Assembly (NCBI RefSeq): GCF_900112315.1
Contig: NZ_FOLL01000008.1
Span: 62,001-126,000 of the forward strand
Direction of reading: 5' to 3'
Origin: Parapedobacter composti
Lineage (GTDB): Bacteria > Bacteroidota > Bacteroidia > Sphingobacteriales > Sphingobacteriaceae
Length of the DNA stretch: 64,000 nucleotides
A program made the position numbers and the translations under genes. Positions 33,469 through 42,547 of this stretch are shown here, one piece after another. Every line of letters starts with the position of its first letter. Positions within the stretch are counted from its first letter, which is position 1. Under the pieces are notes generated by a model. It did no database searches. It saw only the letters and a list, made by a program, of their open reading frames with translations, and had not been told where the DNA came from.

Positions 33469-34553
33469 TTAATATGCGATTTATATAGTTCAACATGCCT
33501 TTTCACCATAATGTCCAAGTGATAATCTGCGGCATACCTTCTGCCAATCTCAACACAATTCGCCGCTTCGGCCTGATTTTCGCATAAAATCCTCACCTTC
33601 GCTGCCAAATCAGCTAACGAGTCGAAAAGAAAATCTGATGCAGGAATGATGTCATTTATCCCTTCAACATCCGAACCCAAATAAGGTTTTCCTGCCATCA
33701 TTGCCTCCAGTACTACACCAGACATGCCTTCGTAGTCGCTCCACAATACGTTTATATCGACCGACTTCATTAGCGAGTAAATGTCATCCCTAAATCCCAA
33801 AAACCGCACTCGCTCCGCAACCCCGTTTCTTAAAGCAACCGCATTAACATGACTTTCGTTGGTACCGCTGCCTGCCAATAAAAGATGATAGTTTCCCGGT
33901 AACAAGCCGAGCACCTGAACAAGCAAATCTTGCCGCTTGGGAAACTCAAAACGAGCGGCCATGAGCATCAGTTTTGCTCCCTCCGGAATACCGAACTGTG
34001 CGGCTAATTCAACTTTGCTATAAATCGGGGCAACGCTAATCGAATCTATAGGTATGCCGTTCGGTATCTTCACGATATTACGGTGATTGATCCAAGAACA
34101 GACCTTGTTTTTCACACTTTGGCTGACCGCAATAACGCTACCGTACCTAAAATAGATCCACTTTTCCAGCCATCTTAAACAGGGCTTTCCCAGTCGCTTG
34201 TTATGACTGCTGTGCTCTGTGAAAATCAAAGCGGGCTTCTTTCGGTGCCGAGACAAAAACGATGCTAAACCTACAAAATATTGCGCAGGGAATAAATGCA
34301 CGTGAACAATATCGAACTGGCTGATAATCGGTATCATTTTTACGATCAACCACGGATTATATTCGTTTTTTCCCAAAAACATCACTTCGATATCCGCATC
34401 AACCAGTGCATTGAGATAAACCGCCCGCTTTGATGACAACACCAGGAACTTGACTTCAATGTCTTTGATGCGAGACAACCGTCTGGTAAATTCAACAATT
34501 ATTTTTTCCGCACCACCACCATTTAATGAATTGATAACAAGCAGTATTTTCAT
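33465..34553 (-). CDS. Glycosyltransferase family 4 protein
   Basis: 362 residues. ILLVINSLNGGGAEKIIVEFTRRL is the GT-B N-terminal glycine-rich loop; VHVHLFPAQYFVGL and FTEHSSHNKRL follow. The C-terminal donor site includes MLMAARFEFPKRQDLLVQ and SDYEGMSGVVLEAMMAGKPYLGSDVEGINDII. Cytoplasmic assembly of the repeat unit is the probable role. It lies 4 nt after the polymerase gene and overlaps the next GT4 gene by 4 nt. Confidence 0.87.
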   Translation of the reverse strand: MKILLVINSLNGGGAEKIIVEFTRRLSRIKDIEVKFLVLSSKRAVYLNALVDADIEVMFLGKNEYNPWLIVKMIPIISQFDIVHVHLFPAQYFVGLASFLSRHRKKPALIFTEHSSHNKRLGKPCLRWLEKWIYFRYGSVIAVSQSVKNKVCSWINHRNIVKIPNGIPIDSISVAPIYSKVELAAQFGIPEGAKLMLMAARFEFPKRQDLLVQVLGLLPGNYHLLLAGSGTNESHVNAVALRNGVAERVRFLGFRDDIYSLMKSVDINVLWSDYEGMSGVVLEAMMAGKPYLGSDVEGINDIIPASDFLFDSLADLAAKVRILCENQAEAANCVEIGRRYAADYHLDIMVKRHVELYKSHIN

Positions 34554-34557
34554 TCAA

Positions 34558-35853
34558 TCACAGGTTTTCGCCTTTTTTGGCATTTTCAAGCGACTCGTCA
34601 CGTTTTATTATTGCCAGCCACAATATCAGGTAAAAAAATGCATTCACGTCAGCCAACGCTTTCAAGTTGAGCAGCAGCACGAAAACAGCAGATGCAAACA
34701 GAAAGAAAGACACATGCCTGTCACGGTAAAACCGATGAATCCTTTCCACCAAAACGAACTGGATAACAAAGAAAAGCAACATGCCCGTGACGCCGAAATA
34801 GTAAATCATACGGAGGTAACCCACATCAGTGTCCATATAAAACCCACCTGGCACATTAAACCGGCCATCGCCTATAAGCCATGTCCGCCAGCTATCCGGC
34901 CATATATACATGGTCTTTAGATGGTCCGTCGATTCTGTAGCCAGCGCGTCACCCTGATCCATACGGATATAAAACTCCAGCGCATAACCGATGATGTCCG
35001 AATCCCATGCTTCTGGAAAGAAATAATTGAGTGCGATGACGCCGAATATCATGGAAGCCAACAGCACAGCGATGAAAAGAAAATTACGTTTTATCGCACC
35101 CCTGGAAAAAGTCGCGCTCCAACGGGACGGCCAAAGGATATATACCGTTCCTATAGCCGCCCCCACCAGCGTAGTCCGGGCAATGAACAAGCCGGTAATG
35201 GCAATAAACAAGAATAACAATGTTAGCCACAACGTTTGTTTACCACGACGTTCCTTGCGCAACAGATACGCTGCCAGCAATAAGGAATAGCCAGACAGAA
35301 GCCCCCCCATGAAAAAAGTATGGATGCCCAAACCGTAGAGCCGGAAATCCATATCAAGATACTCTTCCAATTTAGTGCGCGCGAGTTCATCGTGATTCTG
35401 TATTGCAAGCATGAAGTCCTGTAAAGGCGGGGCAATGAACATGACGGCAGCGAGAAGGTTATTCAGCGCAACGGCATATATGATGAACAAGAACAGCCTA
35501 TTCAAATCGAATGGCTTGACAAATTGCAGTGAAAGCAACACCAACAGATAAGCTCCGGATAAGTGTAAAACCTGTTGCGCCGCATATTGGATAAACCAAG
35601 CATCGAATACGCCGTTTACCAGAAACGTCAAACCGCACGGCACGAGTAACAATAACACCGCAACCATGAAATAAATTACAGATTTACTGACCCTCGGTCG
35701 GAGTAACAGTAGGCCAAGCAGAAGCCCCAACACCCCAAAAATAATACGGGTGCGCACATAATACGGAAAAGGAGCGAATGATATGTTGAAGATATATAGA
35801 AAATAAAGCAACAACAACCAAAGGGAATGAAGTTTGCTTTTGACCAACATCAT
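34558..35853 (-). CDS. O-antigen/capsule polymerase (Wzy-like) membrane protein
   Basis: 431 residues from ATG 35853, 2 nt after the stop of the preceding gene; a longer frame reading back into that gene was rejected. About ten to twelve hydrophobic helices span the protein, with one larger periplasmic loop (about 290-345, with ESTDHLKTMYIWPDSWRTWLIGDGRFN). That pattern, plus its place among glycosyltransferases, a flippase and a Wzz-like gene, indicates a Wzy or O-antigen ligase-type protein. Wzy and ligase cannot be told apart from sequence alone. Confidence 0.78.
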   Translation of the reverse strand: MMLVKSKLHSLWLLLLYFLYIFNISFAPFPYYVRTRIIFGVLGLLLGLLLLRPRVSKSVIYFMVAVLLLLVPCGLTFLVNGVFDAWFIQYAAQQVLHLSGAYLLVLLSLQFVKPFDLNRLFLFIIYAVALNNLLAAVMFIAPPLQDFMLAIQNHDELARTKLEEYLDMDFRLYGLGIHTFFMGGLLSGYSLLLAAYLLRKERRGKQTLWLTLLFLFIAITGLFIARTTLVGAAIGTVYILWPSRWSATFSRGAIKRNFLFIAVLLASMIFGVIALNYFFPEAWDSDIIGYALEFYIRMDQGDALATESTDHLKTMYIWPDSWRTWLIGDGRFNVPGGFYMDTDVGYLRMIYYFGVTGMLLFFVIQFVLVERIHRFYRDRHVSFFLFASAVFVLLLNLKALADVNAFFYLILWLAIIKRDESLENAKKGENL

Positions 35854-35855
35854 CT

Positions 35856-36905
35856 TCAAATGCGTTTTATCTTTAATAAATAACTGCCGCGCAAAGCCAG
35901 CAGGTGCCAGATTCCATCCCACAACATGCGACTGCATATCGCGGCCACCCCCTTGCGCAGTCCCCACAGCCTGGCGTTATATATCACTACCTTCAGAAAA
36001 ACCTTGCCGGTGATCCCCGCAGCACTGCTCCGGTGGGCGAACCCGGTGCGAACGATTTGCTTTCTAATATGGTAAAGGTAAGCTTTTATCTCATTCAGTG
36101 AATACGTACTGTCGTTTAACTGTTGGATCCGTGCGGTCAATGACAATAGATAATGCAAATCCAATTGCCGGGCCGTGGGCTGGATACCGGCTTTGGCAAG
36201 ATTGGTCGCCTGCACCCGCGTGATAGCTTCTTTACGGATGGCTGCACGCTCCGGTGCTTCAGCTTTCATCGTTTCGTTGTAACCAGACACACGGTAGCGC
36301 AGGAGGAAGTAGGGCAGATTTACAATGGGATATTGATGGCTTAACCGGCTAAACAAGTCATAATCCTCTACATTATTAGGAGCTTCATCGTATTGGTATG
36401 CTCCTGCAATCAACACTTCTTTCCGTATCATCGCTCCCGGATGAGACACGGGGCTATTGAAAAGCGCTTCTACTTTGACCGCGTCGTATGACAGCGGGAA
36501 ATAATGCCGATGGGTACCTCCATGCACATAGAATACCTCCACACCGCATCCACAAACCGCTACATCGGGGTGTCTTTCCATGAAATCCACCTGTAACCTC
36601 AGACGTTCACGATGGGCGATGTCGTCCTGATCCATGCGGGCAATCCATGTGCCTTTGGCCAGTGATATTCCCCTGTTCAATGTAGCCGCCAACCCCATGT
36701 TATGCGTATTACTTACAAGTATCATACGCGGATCAGTTACCGCCTCCAATATGGTAACGCTGCTGTCAGACGAGCAATCATCAATGACCAAAAGCTCAAA
36801 ATCTGTATAAGACTGCCCAAGCACACTCTTTACGGCCTCCAATATGTACCGCTCTCCGTTGTATACAGGCATTAACACTGTTACTGTGGGATGCTTGTCA
36901 ATCAT
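35856..36905 (-). CDS. Glycosyltransferase family 2 protein
   Basis: 349 residues from ATG 36905. The longer open frame upstream lies inside the neighbouring gene and was rejected. GT2 motifs: VTVLMPVYNGERYILEAVKSVLGQSYTDFELLVIDDCSSD (first Asp pair), then WIARMDQDDIAHRERL (DxD metal site) and FNSPVSHPGAMIRKEVL. A hydrophobic/basic C-terminal region (about 290-345) may associate with the membrane. The first 8 nt overlap the end of the GT gene before it. Donor and acceptor are unknown. Confidence 0.87.
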   Translation of the reverse strand: MIDKHPTVTVLMPVYNGERYILEAVKSVLGQSYTDFELLVIDDCSSDSSVTILEAVTDPRMILVSNTHNMGLAATLNRGISLAKGTWIARMDQDDIAHRERLRLQVDFMERHPDVAVCGCGVEVFYVHGGTHRHYFPLSYDAVKVEALFNSPVSHPGAMIRKEVLIAGAYQYDEAPNNVEDYDLFSRLSHQYPIVNLPYFLLRYRVSGYNETMKAEAPERAAIRKEAITRVQATNLAKAGIQPTARQLDLHYLLSLTARIQQLNDSTYSLNEIKAYLYHIRKQIVRTGFAHRSSAAGITGKVFLKVVIYNARLWGLRKGVAAICSRMLWDGIWHLLALRGSYLLKIKRI

Positions 36906-37932
36906 ATTGATCACGTGCAAATAGTGTATTAAAATAAGAAACAAACTGCGGCAGTGAAATTCGCTCTGCCATTCTTCGAGCACTTAATTTCATGGATTGA
37001 AGCCGCTGCGGATCAGCTTTCAAAGTACGGAGAGCAACGGTAAAGTCCGCTGTGCTATCGCACCATATGGCATTGGAACTATCACCATAATCTTCAATCG
37101 ATCCCACATGGGAAGCAACCTGGGCCAAACCAACCGCAAGCGTCCCTGTGATCGCATTACTACCCACCGTATCATAAAATACGGAAAGGTTCACGTCGCA
37201 GCGCCGCATCAACTCCAACAGCTCGCCCTCATTCAGGTAACCGTACTCCGTTACTTGCGGAAACTTGCTCAATTGGGGATAACCTTTATGCTTACCGACG
37301 CAGATATGGAAATCGATGCCATCGCCAACCCGACCGATAATATCTGCCAATTGTGCAATATTACGCTTGATAGCTCCTAAAAACAGCACTTGCAATCGGC
37401 TGTTATGGTCTTTCGGCCCCTCGCTCAGCGGTTTGTAATAATCCACATCGGCGTAATGAAACGTCTGAATCACTTCTCCCCTGTACCTGACTTGCTCCTG
37501 TAAAAAAAACCGCAATGAAGAGCCGAAGACCAACACACGGTCTATCAAATCAAGGCGTTCTTTTATTCCGGCGTGAGATTTATACAACTCCAACAACTGA
37601 TCGCCTCCCAAATGGACGATACCCGAAAAAAAATTGCTCACCCTCCATTTCCGGAGTAAGCGCGCAATAGTATCTTGAAAACCAAAATCACCGGAAAGAT
37701 ATTCAAAAAAAACCACCTGATCGCCGCTGCGCAATACCAGCCTAAGGTACACGGCCATTATCCAAGCATAACCGAGCGCAACTATCCACCCACCCTTATA
37801 TTCCTGGATGGGGTGCTTAATCAACCGGATCCGGCTGTTACTGTGGCGCAATGTGCGCGCCAGATGGGCCATTCCAGCATGATTTCCACTGGTATGTAGG
37901 TAATCGTAAAAAAGTACATATATCCTGCCCAT
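36898..37932 (-). CDS. Putative GT-B glycosyltransferase
   Basis: 344 residues. The N-terminal part (YVLFYDYLHTSGNHAGMAHLARTL) suggests a glycine-containing acceptor domain. The C-terminal part has VLFLGAIKRNIAQLADIIG and LMRRCDVNLSVFYDTVGSNAITGTLAVGLAQVASHVGSIEDYG, resembling a GT4 donor site. The usual E-x7-E is not clear, so the donor class is uncertain. It starts 4 nt after the flippase gene and overlaps the GT2 gene after it. Confidence 0.65.
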   Translation of the reverse strand: MGRIYVLFYDYLHTSGNHAGMAHLARTLRHSNSRIRLIKHPIQEYKGGWIVALGYAWIMAVYLRLVLRSGDQVVFFEYLSGDFGFQDTIARLLRKWRVSNFFSGIVHLGGDQLLELYKSHAGIKERLDLIDRVLVFGSSLRFFLQEQVRYRGEVIQTFHYADVDYYKPLSEGPKDHNSRLQVLFLGAIKRNIAQLADIIGRVGDGIDFHICVGKHKGYPQLSKFPQVTEYGYLNEGELLELMRRCDVNLSVFYDTVGSNAITGTLAVGLAQVASHVGSIEDYGDSSNAIWCDSTADFTVALRTLKADPQRLQSMKLSARRMAERISLPQFVSYFNTLFARDQYD

Positions 37933-37936
37933 ATGT

Positions 37937-39391
37937 TCAGCGTGGTCTTTCTTTCCCTGGAAATTTAACCGGCACCAATCTCAGCATATCCTTAACCAAA
38001 GGATTTTTCCATACAAAATATTGCACCGCAAGATAACTAAAAACCGCCCCCATTACTACCACAACCGTTTCTGCGATAAGGGACATCGTTAACCGTTCCG
38101 TTACCAAACACAGGGCCATCATTGGCAATGCCGCAATCAACGCCTTGAATACCGCGTACCAATCAGGTCGGAAAGGAAACTTATTTAATGCAAATAACCC
38201 CAATAAAATACATACCACGATCTCCGTAAGCAGGCCGGCAAGGGCGGCTCCCACGCTTCGGTATACAGGAATCAAAAGCATATTCGCCATTAAACTAACC
38301 GCTACGCCCACCAACGCTGCCCTAAAAAAAAGTCGCTCATTGTTCGTTGGGTTCAATACTTGCATACCGAAAACGTTACTTAGCCCAATAAAAAAAATAG
38401 AGGGTGCTAAAATCCGTAATGCAGCCACAGCGGGCTCAAAATCAGCCCCGGCAAACAATAAAACAATATTCGGCGCTACCATATACAATCCCAGCGCCGC
38501 CGGTACGCTCACAAACACCGTCAACGCAAACGATTTTTGCAATAAAGACACTGATTCCTCACGCTTGCCCCGGCTGATTACATAGGAAATGGCAGGTACA
38601 ATTACGGTAGATATTGCCACTAAAACGGTAACCACTATTTTGGTCAATTTCACCGCAGTACTGTAATACCCAACTTGTATATTATCAGATAAAAGCCCCA
38701 ATAAGGTGTGATCAAACAGCGTGTAGATACTGGTAACCACTGTAAAGGAAAATATCAAAAAAATGGGTTTGATATGGCGCTTAATGGTTAACCCTTTAAA
38801 CGAAAAACGGACAAATCGTCTGGCGTAATAGGTGTTTGACAAGACATTAAGGAACATGGCCAGCAGGGTTAGTGCATAGTAAACAGCAACATCTCCGGGA
38901 TCATTCACGAAAATAAAAACCATGCCTGTTGCCAAAATGCGGACCAAAACGGTTCGCCATGTGATATAGGGAAATGCACCCATGCCCTGAAACAGCCATT
39001 CGATTGCAAAAACGTTCACCAGCAGCATTCCCGCACCTATCCAAAATAACTGCCGGTACGATGCAAATAGGTCCAAACTGACAAAACCAATAATAAAAAA
39101 AGCCAAAAATAAAACCGTAGTCAGTAAATGGAGAACAATGAGTTCACTGAACAGCTTCGTGCGTTCCTTGCGGTCATGCTGCGCCCTGGCTATTTCACGC
39201 ACACCATATAGCGGAATACCCAGCGCGGCAAAAAGCATACCCCACTGTGTAATGCTATCTACGAAAGAAACGCTGCCAATACCCGCCGGACCGAGTATGC
39301 GGGATACATACGGGAATACCAGCAACGGGAACAGCACCTGGCTCACCGAAAGCGCCACATTGTAGATAACATTCCGCTGAATATTGCCCAT
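37937..39391 (-). CDS. Wzx-type flippase (polysaccharide biosynthesis / MATE-like)
   Basis: 484 residues, about 12-14 hydrophobic helices. NVALSVSQVLFPLLVFPYVSRILGPAGIGSVSFVDSITQWGMLFAALGIPLYGVREIA is the well-known N-terminal signature of Wzx/RfbX flippases. It moves the undecaprenyl-linked repeat unit to the periplasmic face, where a Wzy protein polymerises it. It lies 3 nt after the SDR gene and 4 nt before the putative GT gene. Confidence 0.92.
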   Translation of the reverse strand: MGNIQRNVIYNVALSVSQVLFPLLVFPYVSRILGPAGIGSVSFVDSITQWGMLFAALGIPLYGVREIARAQHDRKERTKLFSELIVLHLLTTVLFLAFFIIGFVSLDLFASYRQLFWIGAGMLLVNVFAIEWLFQGMGAFPYITWRTVLVRILATGMVFIFVNDPGDVAVYYALTLLAMFLNVLSNTYYARRFVRFSFKGLTIKRHIKPIFLIFSFTVVTSIYTLFDHTLLGLLSDNIQVGYYSTAVKLTKIVVTVLVAISTVIVPAISYVISRGKREESVSLLQKSFALTVFVSVPAALGLYMVAPNIVLLFAGADFEPAVAALRILAPSIFFIGLSNVFGMQVLNPTNNERLFFRAALVGVAVSLMANMLLIPVYRSVGAALAGLLTEIVVCILLGLFALNKFPFRPDWYAVFKALIAALPMMALCLVTERLTMSLIAETVVVVMGAVFSYLAVQYFVWKNPLVKDMLRLVPVKFPGKERPR

Positions 39392-39394
39392 GCA

Positions 39395-40315
39395 TTAAAG
39401 TTTGTCGCTAAGGTAGGCTTTGAAATACAGTTCAATATACTCGTTGAGCGCCTCACGCCAATCGCGCATGACATTTATGCCCCTGAGATTAAGCTTCTTA
39501 TTGATTAAACGCTCGGACGGCGGCCGTGGCGCATAAAATGTATCCTTAAAAAAATCTGACGTAACTTCATGAAAGACCACCTCTTGCTTCAACCCCAGGA
39601 TGTCCACGAGTTCCTCAGCAACCTCCCGTCTACTGGTTTGCCCGTTACATACCAGGTTATAAAGGCCCCAATATTCCTTTTCCAGAATCAACTTCACATT
39701 CCGGGCAAAATCAATGGTATAGGTGGGAGTACCGTCTTTGTCGTTTACGATATATAATTCCCGTTTACCTGCAACCAACTGTTGGATCAATCTGTTTACG
39801 AACTTCTTGTCTTTCTTCGGTCCGCCGCCCATCATCCAACCGGCGCGGCATACAACGTATTTGTACGCATGTTCTACCACGTAACGTTCACCTAAGTACT
39901 TTGAACGTGCATAGTGTCCCAGCGGATTGGGCTGATCCCAGTCGTCATAAAAGGCCTTTTCTCCGTCGAATATACCTGCAGTACTAATATAAAGCAGTGG
40001 AATGTTCAATTCGTTGGCGATATGCACGGCATTTTCAACTGCTATCGTATTTGTTAAATAAGCTTCATCGGCATTGGCTTCACAAAATTCCAGGTCCGTA
40101 TGAGCCCCAAGATGGAACAAGAAGTCGGGAGCAAAAGACCTAACATCGGCTCTGTACGACTGTAAATCACGAAAATCCAAAAACTCAAGCCAAGGCTCAT
40201 TGATGTCTATATCGGTACATTTGAGTAAATAGTCATTTTTAAAAACTTGGTAAAAAGCTTCGCCGAGCATTCCTCCACAACCCGCTATATATATTTTCTT
40301 TTTTGATTTATTCAT
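39395..40315 (-). CDS. RmlD-like SDR sugar-nucleotide reductase
   Basis: 306 residues. The Rossmann motif is AGCGGMLGEAF, then FLFHLGAHTDLEFCEANADEAYLTNT and the YxxxK pair in GHYARSKYLGE. This is the dTDP-4-dehydrorhamnose reductase layout. As no rmlA/B/C are nearby, the exact substrate is unclear. First gene of the glycosyltransferase operon; a -7 box (40351-40358) is just upstream. The first residues (NKSKKKIYIAG) suggest the chosen start is right. Confidence 0.83.
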   Translation of the reverse strand: MNKSKKKIYIAGCGGMLGEAFYQVFKNDYLLKCTDIDINEPWLEFLDFRDLQSYRADVRSFAPDFLFHLGAHTDLEFCEANADEAYLTNTIAVENAVHIANELNIPLLYISTAGIFDGEKAFYDDWDQPNPLGHYARSKYLGERYVVEHAYKYVVCRAGWMMGGGPKKDKKFVNRLIQQLVAGKRELYIVNDKDGTPTYTIDFARNVKLILEKEYWGLYNLVCNGQTSRREVAEELVDILGLKQEVVFHEVTSDFFKDTFYAPRPPSERLINKKLNLRGINVMRDWREALNEYIELYFKAYLSDKL

Positions 40316-40350
40316 TGGACTTTCTTAATCCATCGTTCGTCTGTGTGTAG

Positions 40351-40358
40351 CAAAAATA
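40351..40358 (-). promoter_or_regulatory. -7 box ahead of the exopolysaccharide operon
   Basis: On the minus strand this reads TATTTTTG, matching TAnnTTTG, and leaves a 5' UTR of about 30 nt before ATG 40315. No good TTG is seen at the right distance, so an activator could be needed. The remaining part of this 188-nt gap carries nothing else recognisable. Confidence 0.4.
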
Positions 40359-40503
40359 CAATAAAGATAATTAAAGCACACATCGGGCCGAATGTTGGGA
40401 GTTGTCTGAAAAACCTTTACATTTATCTGGTGTTTCATGTGATACGTAGCCCGCGTTCATGACAAAACATGGATACGTCATTAGTTGATCAACAACTCGC
40501 TCA

Positions 40504-41931
40504 ATGGAAAAATTAATCGTAGACAAGTCGTACCTAAACGGCAGATTTATCCACAGCCGGGATACCTTTGATGTCGTCAATCCCGCTACCGGAGAAGCCA
40601 TTGCATCCGTACCCGATCTCGGTGTAGCAGATTGCCGGGCAGCTATCGATTATGCCCACGCGGCATGGCCGGAGTGGCGTGACACGCCTTCCGGCGCCCG
40701 CAGTGATATCGTGCGGAAATGGTATGAATTGATAGTGGCCAACAAACATGAACTAGCGCGCATCATGACCCTGGAAAGCGGCAAGCCACTGAAGGAAAGC
40801 CTGACCGAAGTGGATTACGGTTCATCATTCGTGGAGTGGTTTGCTGAAGAAGCTAAACGGGCTTACGGCGAGACCATCCCAGCCCCCAAAGCAGGCCAAC
40901 GGCTGATTACGATCCGACAACCGGTGGGGGTAGTAACTGCCATCACTCCCTGGAACTTCCCGCTGGCCATGGTTACCCGAAAGGTAGCCCCGGCATTGGC
41001 ATGCGGATGCACGGTGGTCCTCCGGCCGGCATCCCAAACCCCACTTACTGCACTGGCGGTAGCCAAATTGGCCCACAAAGCGGGATTCCCTCCAGGTGTT
41101 TTCAATGTTATTACGGGCAGAGACAGCAAAGGTATGGGTGCCGAGCTGGCTACCAACGATAAAGTACGCAAGATTTCCTTCACCGGCTCCACCGAGGTGG
41201 GGCGCTCGTTGATGGCCCAAGCAGCGGGAACAATCAAACGGGTATCGTTTGAACTGGGCGGTAATGCACCTTTCCTTGTTTTCAACGATGCCGATATCGA
41301 TGCGGCGGTGACGGGTGCCATCGCAGGCAAGTTCCGAAACGCCGGCCAGACCTGTGTTTCGGTCAACCGATTTTATGTACAGGATGGAGTTTTTGATAGT
41401 TTCGCTGAAAAACTGACCTGGGCAGTAAAAAAGCTCAAAGTGGGTAACGGACTGGATGAGGATGTACAGGTAGGACCGCTAATCAACCGGGATGGACTGG
41501 AAAAAGTAAAAGCGCACGTGCAGGACGCCATCGATAAAGGAGGACGTCTACTAACGGGCGGAAAAGCCGAATCGGGACTATTTTTCCAGCCTACAGTCAT
41601 CGCAGATGTTCCTCCTACCGCACAGCTGGCGCATGAGGAAACATTCGGGCCGCTATGCGCGTTATTCCGGTTCAAAAAAGAGGAAGAGGGCATAGCCAAG
41701 GCCAATGATACAGAATTCGGCTTAGCTGCCTATTTTTACAGCACTGATGTGAACCGTTGCTGGCGTGTGTCTGAGCAGCTTGAAGCGGGTATGGTAGGGG
41801 TAAACACCGGCTTGCTCTCCAATGCCGTGGCACCGTTCGGCGGCGTGAAACAATCGGGCATCGGGCGCGAAGGCTCAAAACACGGGATTGATGAGTATAC
41901 AGAAATCAAATACCTCTGCTTTGGCGGCTAA
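40504..41931 (+). CDS. gabD: NAD(P)-dependent succinate-semialdehyde dehydrogenase
   Basis: 475 residues, the family length. The NAD(P)-binding ITPWNFPLAMVTRKVAPALACGCTVVLRPA and FTGSTEVGR are present. The catalytic Glu is in FELGGNAPF and the catalytic Cys in NAGQTCVSVNRF. AGMVGVNTGLLSN and FGGVKQSGIGREGSKHGIDEY are the C-terminal signature of the GabD group. It oxidises succinate semialdehyde to succinate. It is monocistronic, and no GABA transaminase is nearby, so another aldehyde substrate is possible. The 188-nt upstream gap is shared with the exopolysaccharide operon, divergent from it. Confidence 0.92.
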   Translation: MEKLIVDKSYLNGRFIHSRDTFDVVNPATGEAIASVPDLGVADCRAAIDYAHAAWPEWRDTPSGARSDIVRKWYELIVANKHELARIMTLESGKPLKESLTEVDYGSSFVEWFAEEAKRAYGETIPAPKAGQRLITIRQPVGVVTAITPWNFPLAMVTRKVAPALACGCTVVLRPASQTPLTALAVAKLAHKAGFPPGVFNVITGRDSKGMGAELATNDKVRKISFTGSTEVGRSLMAQAAGTIKRVSFELGGNAPFLVFNDADIDAAVTGAIAGKFRNAGQTCVSVNRFYVQDGVFDSFAEKLTWAVKKLKVGNGLDEDVQVGPLINRDGLEKVKAHVQDAIDKGGRLLTGGKAESGLFFQPTVIADVPPTAQLAHEETFGPLCALFRFKKEEEGIAKANDTEFGLAAYFYSTDVNRCWRVSEQLEAGMVGVNTGLLSNAVAPFGGVKQSGIGREGSKHGIDEYTEIKYLCFGG

Positions 41932-42012
41932 GCTCGCGGAAGAACAGGCTCGGATGCGTCTGTTACGCTTGCCTTCTAACAAGGCCTGCCCAGCAGCAGA
42001 ACGAAATCACTT

Positions 42013-42546
42013 TCACCTTTCCCGGATTTTTTTATACCACTTCACGGCCAGCATCAGCATGGCCGACAATATCAACAACCCCAGAACACCATATATCCAA
42101 TTGACCGCACTCTTGAGCACCACGGTAAAAACGATGGCGAAAAGCAGCACCGTAGCCAACTCATTCCACACGCGCAGGCGCATGGATGTCCACCGGCTTG
42201 TTTCGTCCCGAAGCCGATATAGGATACGCTGGCAGATGAAGTGGTAGGCCACCAGCCCCAGTACGAAAGTCAGCTTCACGTGCATCCATCCAGCCCCTAA
42301 CAATGCCGGCGCCAAGAAAACCATGGTCAACCCCGCCGCGACCGCCAAGTACATGGACGGTGTGGTGATGATCCACCATAGTTTACTTTCCATCACCATA
42401 AATTGATGATGCAATATCCGGTATTCATCATCCGGCTTCTGCTTCGCTTCGGTATGGTAGATAAACAGCCTTACCATATAGAATAAGCCCGCCATCCACG
42501 TGATTACAAAAATAATGTGTACCGCTTTGGCATATAGATAAAGCAT
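42013..42546 (-). CDS. hemJ: HemJ-type protoporphyrinogen IX oxidase (UPF0093/CopD family)
   Basis: 177 residues, four or five membrane helices. The N-terminal KAVHIIFVITWMAGLFYMVRLFIYHTEA, with a conserved His and Arg, and WMHVKLTFVLGLVAYHF are the HemJ signature. HemJ oxidises protoporphyrinogen IX to protoporphyrin IX, the penultimate step of heme synthesis. It starts 1 nt after the stop of hemE, so the two steps of the pathway are coupled. It is the last gene of the five-gene operon. Confidence 0.92.
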   Translation of the reverse strand: MLYLYAKAVHIIFVITWMAGLFYMVRLFIYHTEAKQKPDDEYRILHHQFMVMESKLWWIITTPSMYLAVAAGLTMVFLAPALLGAGWMHVKLTFVLGLVAYHFICQRILYRLRDETSRWTSMRLRVWNELATVLLFAIVFTVVLKSAVNWIYGVLGLLILSAMLMLAVKWYKKIRER

Positions 42547-42547
42547 A

